From: Cohnella fermenti
GTDB lineage: Bacteria; Bacillota; Bacilli; Paenibacillales; Paenibacillaceae
NCBI RefSeq assembly: GCF_004801405.1
Contig: NZ_SSOB01000030.1
Span: forward strand, 1 to 64,000
Length of the DNA stretch: 64,000 nucleotides
Direction of reading: 5' to 3'
Shown here: piece by piece, positions 25,918 to 35,299 of the stretch
How positions within the stretch are numbered: position 1 is the first letter of the stretch
Layout of the letters: each line of letters opens with the position of its first letter
Position numbers and translations under genes: made by a program
The notes under the pieces: generated by a model
What the model was told of the DNA's origin: nothing
Seen by the model: only the letters and a program-made list of their open reading frames with translations
Database searches by the model: none

Positions 25918-27846
25918 TCAATCGCCCCCCTCCGCTCCCAGGTAGATCCGAATGGTCGATCCCTTCTCGACGCGGGCTCCTGCGGCCGGCGCCTGGCGCA
26001 GCACCGTCTGCCCCTTGCCCGAAGAGGAGAGCTGGAAGTTCATGTTCATGTCCTCGTACAAGTCGGACACCGTCTTGCCGATGAGGTTCGGCACGGTTAC
26101 GAGCGGAACGTCCGGGTACTTGTATTCCTTCGGAATCTGATCCTTCCTCGGCTCGACTCCGAGGTAGGGCAGCGCGTCCGCCATGATGCCCTTGACGACC
26201 GGAGCGGCGACGACCCCGCCGAACTGGATGCCCTGCGGGTTGTCGATCGCCACGTACACGATCAGCTTCGGGTCGTCCGCCGGCGCGAAGCCGATGAACG
26301 AGACGATGTGCTCGCTGGCCGAATACCTGCCGTTCACGACCTTCTGCGCCGTCCCGGTCTTCCCTCCGACCCGATAGCCGTCGAGGAAGGCATTGCCGCC
26401 GGTGCCTTGGGCAACAACGCTCTCCAGCGCCTCCCGCACCTGCTTCGACGTCTCGGGCGAGATGACCTGCCGGACGAATTCCGGCTCGAACTGCTGCATC
26501 ACCATGCCGGTGTCCGGATGAATCCATTCCTTCGCCACGTGCGGCTTATACAGCTTGCCGCCGTTGATCGCCGCCGCCACCGCCGTAATCTGCTGGATCG
26601 GCGTGACGGAGACGCCTTGACCGAACGACGTCGTCGCCAGCTCCACGGGGCCGACCTGATTAAGCTTGAACAGGATGCCGTTCTCCTCGCCGCCCAGATC
26701 GATGCCGGTCTTCTTGCCGAAGCCGAAGTTGTTGATATACTCGAACAGCTTCTCCTTGCCGAGCCTCTGCCCGAGCGTAACGAAGCCCGGGTTGCACGAA
26801 TTCTCGACGACCTCGAGGAACGACTGGCTCCCGTGTCCGCCCCTCTTCCAGCAACGAAGCTTCGCTCCCGCCACCTCGATCGATCCGGGATCGTAGAAGT
26901 GCTCGTTCTTCAGGTCGACCTTGCCCTCCTGAAGCGCCGCCGACAAGGTGATGATCTTGAACGTGGACCCCGGCTCGTACGTCATCCAGATCGGCAGGTT
27001 CCGGTTGTACACCTCGGGCTCCGCTTCCTGGTACTTGTCGGGCTGGAACGTCGGCCGGCTCGCCATGCCGAGAATCTCGCCCGTGTTCGGGTCCATCGCG
27101 ATCGCAAGCGCGCTGTCCGCCTGGTACTTCAGCATCGCCTGATCGAGCTCGCGCTCGACCATCGACTGGATCGACTGGTCGATCGTAAGCTCCAGCGTCA
27201 AGCCGTCGCGGGGCGCCTGATACGTCTCTGACGTCTCCGGCATGCTGCGCCCCGCCGCATCCGCCAGATAGGAGATGCTGCCCCGGATGCCCTTCAGCAG
27301 CGAATCGTACTTGCTCTCGACGCCTGTCAGCCCGCCGTCGTACCCGGTAATGCCGAGAACGTTCGACGCCAGCGAACCGAACGGGTAATACCGCTTGCTG
27401 TCCTCCGCGACGACGATGCCCGGCAGGCCGAGCCCGCGAATCTGTGCGGCCAGCTCGGTCGTGATTTTGCGGCCTCCCGGCTGGAGCGCGACATCCTTCG
27501 ATTTCTTCGACAGAAGCGTGACAAGCTTCTCCTCCGTCATGCCGAGCAGAGGAGCCAGCTTCGCCGCCGTCCCCGCCTTGTCCTTCACCTGGACGGGAAT
27601 CGCATACACCGTCGGCGAGCTGATGTCGTAGGCGAGCTTCGTCCCGTTGCGATCGACGATCTCCCCTCGTTTGCCCTCGAACGGAATGAGCCGCCGCCAC
27701 GAGTCCTCCGCCTTGGCCGACAGCTCGCCGCCGATCCAGAGCTGCACGTAGCCGAGCCTGACAATCAGCGCGCAGAAGCCGATAACGACGGCAACCAGCA
27801 CGAAGAACAGCCGTCTCCGCACCGTCACTTGCGATATTTTTTTCAA
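25918..27846 (-). CDS. spoVD: sporulation penicillin-binding protein SpoVD
   Basis: Class B PBP that works with SpoVE in spore cortex synthesis. The 642 residues have a short cytosolic tail, one membrane helix (about 13-30), a dimerisation domain, and the transpeptidase with STFK (294-297), SCN (350-352) and KTGTA (496-500), then one C-terminal PASTA domain (VTVPNLIGKTVSDLYEDM, from about 570). The start is a TTG with GAGGAGGGAG 5 nt upstream; another TTG 12 codons earlier has no site. Downstream of pbpB after a hairpin; a mother-cell promoter is expected in that gap but I could not define one. Confidence 0.92.
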   Translation of the reverse strand: MKKISQVTVRRRLFFVLVAVVIGFCALIVRLGYVQLWIGGELSAKAEDSWRRLIPFEGKRGEIVDRNGTKLAYDISSPTVYAIPVQVKDKAGTAAKLAPLLGMTEEKLVTLLSKKSKDVALQPGGRKITTELAAQIRGLGLPGIVVAEDSKRYYPFGSLASNVLGITGYDGGLTGVESKYDSLLKGIRGSISYLADAAGRSMPETSETYQAPRDGLTLELTIDQSIQSMVERELDQAMLKYQADSALAIAMDPNTGEILGMASRPTFQPDKYQEAEPEVYNRNLPIWMTYEPGSTFKIITLSAALQEGKVDLKNEHFYDPGSIEVAGAKLRCWKRGGHGSQSFLEVVENSCNPGFVTLGQRLGKEKLFEYINNFGFGKKTGIDLGGEENGILFKLNQVGPVELATTSFGQGVSVTPIQQITAVAAAINGGKLYKPHVAKEWIHPDTGMVMQQFEPEFVRQVISPETSKQVREALESVVAQGTGGNAFLDGYRVGGKTGTAQKVVNGRYSASEHIVSFIGFAPADDPKLIVYVAIDNPQGIQFGGVVAAPVVKGIMADALPYLGVEPRKDQIPKEYKYPDVPLVTVPNLIGKTVSDLYEDMNMNFQLSSSGKGQTVLRQAPAAGARVEKGSTIRIYLGAEGGD

Positions 27847-28023
27847 GCCTTCTCCCTCCTCACCGGAACGCCGGGCTCCCAAATCGCGGAAAAGCCTGGA
27901 ACAAGCCCATTCCTATCCATCAGGAGCCTTGAACTAGTCCTATCCTAATAGTTCAAGCTATTCCGGGGGGAGAAGCGTTAGAACCCGAGGGTCGTCCCTT
28001 CGGGAGGGGCGACGGCAAACGAG

Positions 28024-28066
28024 AGGCCGCCTCGCGCGGCCGATCCCGACCGATTCGAGGCGGCCT
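28024..28066 (-). terminator. hairpin between pbpB and spoVD
   Basis: An 11-bp perfect stem (AGGCCGCCTCG, 28024-28034, with CGAGGCGGCCT, 28056-28066) and a 21-nt loop follow the pbpB stop. The T-tail (CTCGTTTG) is weak, so it may attenuate more than terminate, allowing sporulation-specific control of spoVD. Confidence 0.6.
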
Positions 28067-28089
28067 CCGCCGCTAGGCTTGCCCACGCA

Positions 28090-30393
28090 CTAGCCGCCTT
28101 CGCTCTCGCCCGCTTCGCTCTCGGCGCCCTCGTCCTCCGAGTCCTCTGCCTCGTCGCCCTGCGCGCCATCGCGCTGGGCCGCGAGCGCTTGGAGCGCCGC
28201 CTCCTCCTGCCCGGGAGGAGCAAGGGTCAGCGTGATGACGGTCTCGCCGTTCGCCTTGCCGACTTGCTGTGCGACGACGTAGCCTTCGCCGTTTGTCAGG
28301 CACTTCGCGCCGAGCAGCGAGCACATCTCGAGCGCGTCGCGCAGCGACATGCCGCTCAGGTTCGGCACGCTGTTCAGCGTCTTCTCGGTCAGCAGATAGA
28401 TCCGCTGCGAAGACGGAATGACGCTGTTAGCCTTCGGAAGCTGCTGCAGCACCTTCGCTCCCTTGCCGAGCACCTCTGCGTTCAAGGAGCGGCCGGACAT
28501 CTCGCTTGCCGCTTGCTCGGCGGTCATTCCCGTCACGTCCGGCACGCTTATCGTCACCTCGGCCGCTTCCGCCGAGTCTTCCGCGTCCTTGCCTTCCGTC
28601 TCCACATCGTCCAGGTTCGGCTGAATGCCGAGATGACGCAGCGCCTGCTCCATGATCTCCTTGAAGATCGGAGCCGCGACCGAGCTGCCGCCTGCGAGCG
28701 GGATGTCCGGCTGGTCGACCAGAATGTAGAGAACGATCTTCGGGTCCTCGACCGGCGCATAACCGATGAAGGAGACGACGTACTTGTCTTCGGAATAGCT
28801 TCCGTTGACGACGACCTGCGCCGTGCCGGTCTTGCCCGCGATTCGGTAGCCGGGGATGTAGGCGTTGCGCCCCGTCCCGATCTTCGTATCGCTGACGACC
28901 TGCTCCAAGTACTCGCCGACCTGCTTCGACGTGGCCTCCGAGATGACCTGACGGATCACCTTCGGCTCCGTCACCGTCTTCTCCCCGGTCATCGGGTCGG
29001 TGATCGACTTGACGATGTGCGGCTGCATCAGCTTGCCGCCGTTGGCCACGGCCGCAACCGCCGCCACCTGCTGAATGGGAGTTACCGTCACCCCTTGCCC
29101 GAACGTTGCCGACGCGAAGTCGCGGTTCCAGGTCAGCGAGGTTTTGCCAAGCACTTCGCCTTGCAGCTCGATGCCCGTCTTCGCGCCGAAGCCAAAGCTG
29201 TTGATGTACTGCGCGAACTTCTCCTTGCCCAGCATCTCGTAGCCGAGCTTGACGAAGGCGACGTTGCTCGAACGCTTCAAGCCTTCGAGATACGTAATTG
29301 TCCCCCAGCCGCTGTAATTGTGGTCGTGAATCGGCTTGTCCTTGCTTGAGATGCTGATGCTGCCCGACTTGTAGCTCGCGTTCGGATCAAACAAGCCTTC
29401 TTCGACCGCAGCCGCCAGCGTCATGATCTTGAACGTCGATCCCGGCTCGTAGACAGATTGGATCGCATTGTTCTTGAAGGCCTCCTGGTTGCTGCTGTAA
29501 TCCCAATAGGCGTTCGGATCGAAGTTCGGCAGGCTGACCATGCCGAGAATGTCCATCGTCTTCGGATCGGCCGCGATCGCGGTGATCGAGATCGGGTTGT
29601 ATTGCTTGTACGCTTGCTGAAGCGCCTGCTCCATGTAATACTGAATGTCCCGATCGAGCGTCAGCGCGACGTCCTTGCCGTCCACCGCCTGCTTCACGTC
29701 GACGACGCCGCCCGCGAGCTGCGTGCTGATGCCGTCCTTCTCGTACGTGATATGGCCGTCTTCCCCGCGCAGCACCTCGTCGAGCGTCTTCTCGAGCCCG
29801 ATGATCGCGTTGCCGTCCTTGTCCTCGTAGCCGAGAATCTGCGAGGCGAGGCTTTTATTCGGATAATAGCGCTTCTGTTCTTCATTGAAGTAGATGCCGA
29901 CGTCCTTCTGGTTCGTCAGCTCCCTCATCTCGTCGCGGAACGCCATCAGGCGCTCGGCGACCTCCTTGTCCATCTTCCAGCCTTCCGGCCGGATCTCCCG
30001 CTGGGAGTAGTACGTCCCGTCTGCCTTCTTCGCGGCGATCGCGGTGCGAATCTCGGACTCGCTCTTGCCCAGCACCAGATGAACCTTGGAGACGATCTGA
30101 TCGAGCAGCCTCCACGTCGGATGGTCCTTCTCGAGCTGATTGATTACCTTCGGACTTAGCGCGAGCGTATACGAAGTCGTGTCCGCGGCCAGCACCACGC
30201 CGTTGCGGTCCGAGATCGTCCCCCGCTCATGGGGAAGCGGCTTGCTCGTGACCCATGTCTGCCTGGCCTGATTCAGCCAGAAGGCTCCCTTCGGACCAAC
30301 CTGCACCCAATACACGCGAACGAACAAACCGACAAAAAGGAGGGTGATAAACCCTCCCAGAAGCAGCGTGCGCACTTTAATTCTCTTGGTCAT
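28090..30393 (-). CDS. pbpB: septal transpeptidase PBP2B (FtsI)
   Basis: Class B penicillin-binding protein that cross-links septal peptidoglycan with FtsW. The 767 residues have an N-terminal membrane helix (about 9-28), dimerisation domain, transpeptidase with STFK (319-322), SSN (375-377) and KTGTA (521-525), and two PASTA domains (about 615-670 and 675-725). The last 30 residues are an Asp, Glu and Gly-rich acidic tail. ATG 30393 is preferred because AAGGGTG lies 6 nt upstream; the GTG at 30402 falls within that site. The ftsL gene ends 20 nt upstream. Confidence 0.95.
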   Translation of the reverse strand: MTKRIKVRTLLLGGFITLLFVGLFVRVYWVQVGPKGAFWLNQARQTWVTSKPLPHERGTISDRNGVVLAADTTSYTLALSPKVINQLEKDHPTWRLLDQIVSKVHLVLGKSESEIRTAIAAKKADGTYYSQREIRPEGWKMDKEVAERLMAFRDEMRELTNQKDVGIYFNEEQKRYYPNKSLASQILGYEDKDGNAIIGLEKTLDEVLRGEDGHITYEKDGISTQLAGGVVDVKQAVDGKDVALTLDRDIQYYMEQALQQAYKQYNPISITAIAADPKTMDILGMVSLPNFDPNAYWDYSSNQEAFKNNAIQSVYEPGSTFKIMTLAAAVEEGLFDPNASYKSGSISISSKDKPIHDHNYSGWGTITYLEGLKRSSNVAFVKLGYEMLGKEKFAQYINSFGFGAKTGIELQGEVLGKTSLTWNRDFASATFGQGVTVTPIQQVAAVAAVANGGKLMQPHIVKSITDPMTGEKTVTEPKVIRQVISEATSKQVGEYLEQVVSDTKIGTGRNAYIPGYRIAGKTGTAQVVVNGSYSEDKYVVSFIGYAPVEDPKIVLYILVDQPDIPLAGGSSVAAPIFKEIMEQALRHLGIQPNLDDVETEGKDAEDSAEAAEVTISVPDVTGMTAEQAASEMSGRSLNAEVLGKGAKVLQQLPKANSVIPSSQRIYLLTEKTLNSVPNLSGMSLRDALEMCSLLGAKCLTNGEGYVVAQQVGKANGETVITLTLAPPGQEEAALQALAAQRDGAQGDEAEDSEDEGAESEAGESEGG

Positions 30394-30413
30394 TCGAATC
30401 ACCCTTGCTTCGC

Positions 30414-30833
30414 TTACGGCGCAAGCGCCGTCGCGGATTGGCCGCCGGCACCCTGCACGGTTATCGCTTGGTCGACTCCTGCCTTCTCCAGGCCGAGCTC
30501 CTTGCCGATCTTCTCGACCCGGCTCGGGTCCTTCAGCTTGTTGATCTCCTGCTGGAGATCCTTCGTCAATTCGGCCTCTTGCTCGTATTGCGAGGTCGTC
30601 GTCTGAATCTCGCGATTCATCTGATAGAGTCCCGCGTAACGGTAGACGACGAGGCTCGAGACGGCCACGAACACGAACACCGTCAGCAAGTAGAGCAGCT
30701 TCTCCCCGAGCGGAATCGAACGGCGGCGCGGCCGGTTCGCGGGCGGCATCTGGGGCCGGCGCTGGGGCGGCTGCTCCAGCGGCTTCTTGTGTGCCGGGCT
30801 CATCGCCAGGTTGCCGTAGTATTGCATCGTCAT
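30414..30833 (-). CDS. ftsL: cell-division protein FtsL
   Basis: Bitopic protein forming the FtsL-DivIC-DivIB complex. The 139 residues have a Pro and Arg-rich cytosolic tail (PPQRRPQMPPANRPRRRS), one membrane helix (about 46-64, LLYLLTVFVFVAVSSLVV) and a leucine-zipper-like coiled coil (QEAELTKDLQQEINKLKDPS). Sequence identity of FtsL is low in general; size, topology and place between rsmH and pbpB decide the call. Two ATGs two codons apart share the site AAGGGGG. Confidence 0.9.
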   Translation of the reverse strand: MTMQYYGNLAMSPAHKKPLEQPPQRRPQMPPANRPRRRSIPLGEKLLYLLTVFVFVAVSSLVVYRYAGLYQMNREIQTTTSQYEQEAELTKDLQQEINKLKDPSRVEKIGKELGLEKAGVDQAITVQGAGGQSATALAP

Positions 30834-30943
30834 TTTCCCCCTTGTTTGTTCATCTAGTCTTGCTATTCCTGCGATTCCGGCTATCTCTTCTAATCCTTCT
30901 ATGCCATCTATGCCTTCAACAACGGTATGGACTTCAATACCTT

Positions 30944-31897
30944 CTATAACCTCTCTGCAATCCGCAGCTTCGCGGAACGAGCCCGGTTGTTCGCCTCAAG
31001 CTCCTCTTCGGACGGAACGATCGGCTTGCGCGGCGTGAGCCGAAGCTTGCCTTCGCCGCCTCCGCAGACGCAGAGCGGGAAGTCCGGCGGGCAACTGCAA
31101 CTGGCGACCTCCTTCTGGAAAATCGTTTTGCAGATGCGGTCCTCAAGGGAATGGAACGTAATGACGGCGATTCGACCGCCCGGCTTGACGCATTCGATCG
31201 CCTGCTTCAAGGCGTCCTCGAACGCGCCCAGCTCGTCGTTGACCGCGATGCGCAGCGCCTGGAAGGATCGCTTCGCCGGATGCGGGCCGGTCCTGCGGGT
31301 CGCGGCCGGGATACCGGCCTTGATAAGCTCGACCAGCTCGCCCGTCTTCTCAACCTTGGCTTTGGCCCTCGCCGTTACGATCTGACGGGCGATCTTGCGA
31401 GCGAACTTCTCTTCGCCGTAATCTCTCAGAATATCGGCGATCGTCCGCTCGTCCCATTCGTTCACGATCTCTCTCGCCGTCAGCGGCTGGCTGCGATCCA
31501 TGCGCATGTCCAGCTCCGCGTCATGCTGGTAGCTGAAGCCGCGGTCGGCTTCATCGAGCTGCGGACTCGAGACGCCGAGATCGAACAGGATTCCGTCGAC
31601 CTGGGGCACGCCGTTCGTCTCGGGCACCCCCGCCCCTCTCAGCGCTTCGGTCAAGTTCCTGAAGTTGCTTCGCACCAAGGTGACGACTTCTCCATAGGGA
31701 GCAAGCCGTTCCCGCGCATGGGTCAAAGCCGTCTCGTCCTGGTCCAGTCCGATCAAGCGGCCCGGAGGCTCGAGCATGGAGGCGATTCGTTCGCTATGTC
31801 CCGCTCCTCCCAACGTACAGTCGACATAGATGCCGTCCGGACGGACGCGCAAGCCTGCGACCGATTCTTCCTTCAGCACGGTAATATGGTGGAACAT
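30944..31897 (-). CDS. rsmH: 16S rRNA (cytosine1402-N4) methyltransferase
   Basis: Methylates C1402 of 16S rRNA in the P site. The 317 residues have HITVLKEESV, the SAM loop VDCTLGGAGHS, GLDQDETAL, FDLGVSSPQLD and the C-terminal FHSLEDRICK, all typical of RsmH (MraW). ATG 31897 is preceded by GGAGG in the 113-nt gap after mraZ. Confidence 0.96.
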   Translation of the reverse strand: MFHHITVLKEESVAGLRVRPDGIYVDCTLGGAGHSERIASMLEPPGRLIGLDQDETALTHARERLAPYGEVVTLVRSNFRNLTEALRGAGVPETNGVPQVDGILFDLGVSSPQLDEADRGFSYQHDAELDMRMDRSQPLTAREIVNEWDERTIADILRDYGEEKFARKIARQIVTARAKAKVEKTGELVELIKAGIPAATRRTGPHPAKRSFQALRIAVNDELGAFEDALKQAIECVKPGGRIAVITFHSLEDRICKTIFQKEVASCSCPPDFPLCVCGGGEGKLRLTPRKPIVPSEEELEANNRARSAKLRIAERL

Positions 31898-32010
31898 CTT
31901 CGGGTCCTCCCGGCAACCTCTCGGGGTCGTTCTTGGTAGTCTTCTTTATTTATTCGGCAATGTGTAAACGGCGGTCATGCCCCAACGGGGGCGAAGGCGA
32001 GCATTGCGCC

Positions 32011-32448
32011 TCAGAAGTTGAAGTCGAAGTCGACAAGCTTCTCGGCGATCTCGTTGAAGGAAGTCTGCGATGCATCGTTGTACGCGTCCCAAGTCGACTT
32101 GTCCCAGATCTCCACCCGGGTGGACACGCCGATGACGACGCAGTCTTTCTCCAGCTTGGCATAGTCTCTCAAGTGGCCTGGCACATTTACCCTTCCCTGT
32201 TTGTCCCACTCGCATTCCGACGCTCCGGAGAAGAAGAACCGGGTGAAGGCGCGAGCATCGGACTTCATCAGCGGGAGCTGCTTCAGCTTCTGCTCAAGGG
32301 CGTTCCATTCTTCGCGAGGGTAGACGAACAAGCAATTGTCGAGGCCGCGGGTGATGACGAAGTCGGAACCGAGGGCTTCACGGAACTTCGCGGGGATGAT
32401 AATTCTGCCTTTATCATCGATTGTATGCTGGAATTCCCCAAGAAACAT
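32011..32448 (-). CDS. mraZ: transcriptional regulator MraZ
   Basis: AbrB-like double-SpoVT regulator that binds repeats in its own promoter and controls the dcw operon. The 145 residues contain the two DXXXR-type copies: IDDKGRIIIPAKFRE (about 10-24) and CEWDKQGRVNVPGHLRDY (about 80-97). It starts the dcw cluster, as in most bacteria, with MraZ boxes immediately upstream. Confidence 0.97.
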   Translation of the reverse strand: MFLGEFQHTIDDKGRIIIPAKFREALGSDFVITRGLDNCLFVYPREEWNALEQKLKQLPLMKSDARAFTRFFFSGASECEWDKQGRVNVPGHLRDYAKLEKDCVVIGVSTRVEIWDKSTWDAYNDASQTSFNEIAEKLVDFDFNF

Positions 32449-32455
32449 CGGCCCG

Positions 32456-32491
32456 CTTCACTCCTCTCCACACTTCACCACTTTCCCCCAC
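32456..32491 (-). promoter_or_regulatory. MraZ-binding boxes
   Basis: On the minus strand GTGGGG (32486-32491), GTGGTG (32476-32481) and GTGGAG (32466-32471) follow one another with exact 10-bp spacing, with a weaker GTGAAG at 32456. This matches the GTGG[AT]G direct repeats bound by MraZ oligomers in other bacteria. The boxes end within 10 nt of the mraZ start, so binding should block its own expression. Confidence 0.75.
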
Positions 32492-32522
32492 TTTAAACCA
32501 CATGGTTTGAATTATTCGCCCC

Positions 32523-32555
32523 ATAAAATAAAAATCCTGCTCCAGGAGCAGGATT
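32523..32555 (-). terminator. terminator after the DUF4349 gene
   Basis: An 11-bp stem AATCCTGCTCC / GGAGCAGGATT with a 1-nt gap at the apex (so a short loop forms within it) and tail TTTTTATTTTAT on the minus strand. It isolates the dcw cluster from the upstream gene. Confidence 0.85.
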
Positions 32556-32623
32556 CTCGAAAAAATTATTTAAGTTGCTTAAATACCCGAACAATTGTTC
32601 TCCACCCATCTTCTATCGTTCTT

Positions 32624-33832
32624 CTATTCGTCCGTTCTTCGATCGTTCTTCGATTCGTCCTCCCCCTTATCCTCCTCTGGGACAACCGGATAGGCTGGCG
32701 AAGCCGTCGGGCCGCCGCTCGCCGCCGCTCCTGCGTTCAGAAGCCTTCTTCTCTGTTCCGCCCGCTCCCTCCGGCTGCCGCGCGAGCGCACGACTCCCCA
32801 GACGATCGGTCCGCCGATCACGATCGCGACTGCCAGCACCGGCAGAACGGCGGCGAGGAACGTCAGCAGCGCCTCCCCGATGTCGCCGAGCACGTTCGCG
32901 CTGGAGCGCATCGTATCCGCAAGCTTCGCTCCAAGCGCCTTCTCTTCCTTCTTGTCCGCAGCGGCGTCTTCCCGTTCGATCGTCTGGTACAGGCGAAGGT
33001 TAACCGTCGAATAGGCGACATTCTGGTCGATGTACCTCATCCGGCCTTTGATCTGCTCGATCTCCTCCTGCACGCCCCCGAGCTGGCTCGAGAACTTGAC
33101 GAGGTCGTCCGCCTTCGTCGCCTTGTCCATGAAGGCCAGCAGCCGCGCCTCGACCGCCTGTTTCGCGCTTAAGCGCGACTCGAGGTCGACGTATTCCTCG
33201 GATACGTCGTTGCCTTGCATCTTGCGGTCGAAACCGTCGTTCGGAATGTTCTCGAGCAGCGCGAGGAAGTCGCTCAGCCCTGCGGAAGGAACCTTGATGA
33301 CGTACGTGGAGCCGATCTCGCTGCCGCTCTTCGTGTCGGCGAACTGAACGATGTAACCCCCGCTTTGGAAAATCGCGTTGTTCACCGCCTCCTCGGCTGC
33401 GGTGAAGCTGTCGGCTTTGAGCACAATGTTGGCCGTATAGATCATCTTCCGGTTGTAGCCCGCATTCGCGTCCGCGATCGTGCCGATCGAAGCCCCCGCT
33501 CCGGACGGCAGCACAGTCGGGGCGACGGCGGATGAAGCGGAGTTGGAGGAAGAGCCCTGCAAGGCCATGGACGACTTATCCTCCGACGAAGAGGAGGCGT
33601 CGCCCATCGCTTCGCTGAACTGAACCGCCGTGGAAGCGGAAGACCCTTCCGCGACCGCGGCCGGAGCCTCGCTCGGCGCCGCCTGCTCCTGCATCGGCGC
33701 GGAGGCGCTGTCCCCTCTGTCCGCATCGTCGTTCGCTCCGGAGCAGCCTGCCAGAATCCCGATCAAGAGTGCCAACGCCAGCACCAACGCCAAGCCTTTG
33801 CTCCCCGTCAACCGCACTTCTCTTCTTCGCAT
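32624..33832 (-). CDS. DUF4349 lipoprotein
   Basis: A membrane-attached lipoprotein (402 residues) of unknown function. A signal peptide ends in lipobox LAGC (about residues 26-29), followed by a low-complexity Ala and Ser linker (30-110), the DUF4349 domain (about 130-310: MIYTANIVLKADSFTAAEEAV, GGYIVQFADT, coiled LESRLSAKQAVEARLLAFMDKA) and a C-terminal membrane helix (VLPVLAVAIVIGGPIVWGVV), then a charged tail. AGGGGGA precedes the ATG. It has terminators on both sides, so it is probably transcribed alone. Confidence 0.85.
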   Translation of the reverse strand: MRRREVRLTGSKGLALVLALALLIGILAGCSGANDDADRGDSASAPMQEQAAPSEAPAAVAEGSSASTAVQFSEAMGDASSSSEDKSSMALQGSSSNSASSAVAPTVLPSGAGASIGTIADANAGYNRKMIYTANIVLKADSFTAAEEAVNNAIFQSGGYIVQFADTKSGSEIGSTYVIKVPSAGLSDFLALLENIPNDGFDRKMQGNDVSEEYVDLESRLSAKQAVEARLLAFMDKATKADDLVKFSSQLGGVQEEIEQIKGRMRYIDQNVAYSTVNLRLYQTIEREDAAADKKEEKALGAKLADTMRSSANVLGDIGEALLTFLAAVLPVLAVAIVIGGPIVWGVVRSRGSRRERAEQRRRLLNAGAAASGGPTASPAYPVVPEEDKGEDESKNDRRTDE

Positions 33833-33918
33833 CTCGAATCCCCCTCGTATCGTTGTCTGTCCCTTCAGACGACGGCGATTGGGGGAATGTTACAGAATTA
33901 ACAACAAAAATCCGGCAA

Positions 33919-33952
33919 CAAAAAAATCCCCCGATTCCGAAGGAACCGAGGG
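33919..33952 (-). terminator. terminator after ahcY
   Basis: CCCTCGGTTCC and GGAATCGGGGG pair over 11 positions (two G-T) around a 3-nt loop, with tail ATTTTTTTG on the minus strand. Confidence 0.85.
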
Positions 33953-34008
33953 AAACCTGCAAGTTGGATTCGAAGCCGGGCAGAAGACGGATTCGGATTA
34001 AAGATCGA

Positions 34009-35271
34009 TCAATGGGATGCCCAACTGTCGAGGTAAGCCTTCTGAGCATCGCTGAGCGTGTCGATCGAGATGCCGAGCGATTCCAGCTTCGTGCGCGCCA
34101 CTTGCTCATCCAGTTCGTAAGGAACGTTGACGACGGTGTTGCCGATCGATTGATAATTCTCGTTGACGTATCTCAGAGACAGCGCCTGGAGCGCGAACGT
34201 CATATCCATAATCTCCGCCGGATGGCCGTCGCCCGCCGCGAGGTTCACGAGCCGTCCTTCGGCCAGCACATAAATCTTGCGCCCGTCCTTCAGCACATAC
34301 TCTTCGATGTTGCGGCGAACGATGCGCTTCGAGACGGACATCGCCTCAAGCTCCACCAGATTCACCTCGATGTCGAAGTGGCCCGCGTTGGACAGAATCG
34401 CGCCGTCCTTCATGTTCGCGATGTGCGCGCCCGTGATGACGTCGCGGTTGCCGGTTACGGTAACGAAGAAGTCGCCCGCCTTGGCCGCCTCCGCCATCGA
34501 CAGCACCGTGAAGCCGTCCATGTATGCCTCGACCGCCTTGATCGCGTCCACTTCGGTGACGACGACCTGAGCGCCCAGCCCCTTCGCGCGCATCGCGACG
34601 CCCTTGCCGCACCAGCCGTAGCCGTTCACGACAACCGTCTTGCCCGCCACGACCAGGTTGGTCGTCCGGTTGATGCCGTCCCACACCGATTGCCCGGTGC
34701 CGTAGCGGTTATCGAACAGATACTTGCAGTAGGCGTCGTTCACCGCAACCATCGGGAACTGCAGCGAGCCTTCCTTGTCCATCGCCTTCAGGCGAAGGAT
34801 GCCGGTTGTCGTCTCTTCGGCGCCGCCGCGCACATTGCCCAGCAGGTCCCGGCGCTCGGTGTGCAGAATCGTCACGAGATCGCCTCCGTCGTCGATGATC
34901 AGGTCCGGCTTCGTCTCGACCGTCTTCACGAGCAGAGCGTGATATTCTTCCGGCGTCGGGTTGTACTTGGCGAAGACGGCGATGCCGTCCTCCACGAGCG
35001 CCGCGCACACATCGTCCTGCGTGGAGAGCGGGTTGCTTCCCGTGATCGCCACCTCGGCGCCGCCGGCTTGCACCACCTTGGCGAGATAAGCGGTCTTCGC
35101 TTCCAGGTGAAGCGAGATCGCGACTCTCAGCCCCTTGAACGGCTGATCGCGTTCGAATTGCTCGCGGATGCGGCGAAGCACCGGCATGTGGGCTTCCACC
35201 CAATCGATCTTAAGCTTGCCTTCCGGCGCGAGGGCCGGGTCCTTGATAACGCTCGTAAGCGAAGTCTTCAC
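34009..35271 (-). CDS. ahcY: adenosylhomocysteinase
   Basis: NAD-dependent enzyme that splits S-adenosylhomocysteine to adenosine and homocysteine, removing the inhibitory product of methylations. The 420 residues show SLHLEAKTAYL, NPLSTQDDVCAAL, DDGGDLVTILH, FDNRYGTGQSVWDGI, the NAD loop VVVNGYGWCGKGVA and HFDIEVNL; the short form without the roughly 40-residue insert is the archaeal and Firmicute type. The start is GTG 35271, 9 nt after AGGAGG, not the TTG 7 codons earlier that precedes this site. It follows bshC by 28 nt, so the two are probably one operon. Confidence 0.93.
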   Translation of the reverse strand: MKTSLTSVIKDPALAPEGKLKIDWVEAHMPVLRRIREQFERDQPFKGLRVAISLHLEAKTAYLAKVVQAGGAEVAITGSNPLSTQDDVCAALVEDGIAVFAKYNPTPEEYHALLVKTVETKPDLIIDDGGDLVTILHTERRDLLGNVRGGAEETTTGILRLKAMDKEGSLQFPMVAVNDAYCKYLFDNRYGTGQSVWDGINRTTNLVVAGKTVVVNGYGWCGKGVAMRAKGLGAQVVVTEVDAIKAVEAYMDGFTVLSMAEAAKAGDFFVTVTGNRDVITGAHIANMKDGAILSNAGHFDIEVNLVELEAMSVSKRIVRRNIEEYVLKDGRKIYVLAEGRLVNLAAGDGHPAEIMDMTFALQALSLRYVNENYQSIGNTVVNVPYELDEQVARTKLESLGISIDTLSDAQKAYLDSWASH

Positions 35272-35299
35272 GGTAAATTGCCTCCTATGCAATGGGTCG

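Noticed and set aside
30834..30943. Startless open frame of about 36 codons in frame with ftsL
   Set aside because: It has no ATG, GTG or TTG and is made of a GGNATAGA-like low-complexity repeat; the ATG at 30833 has a good ribosome site.
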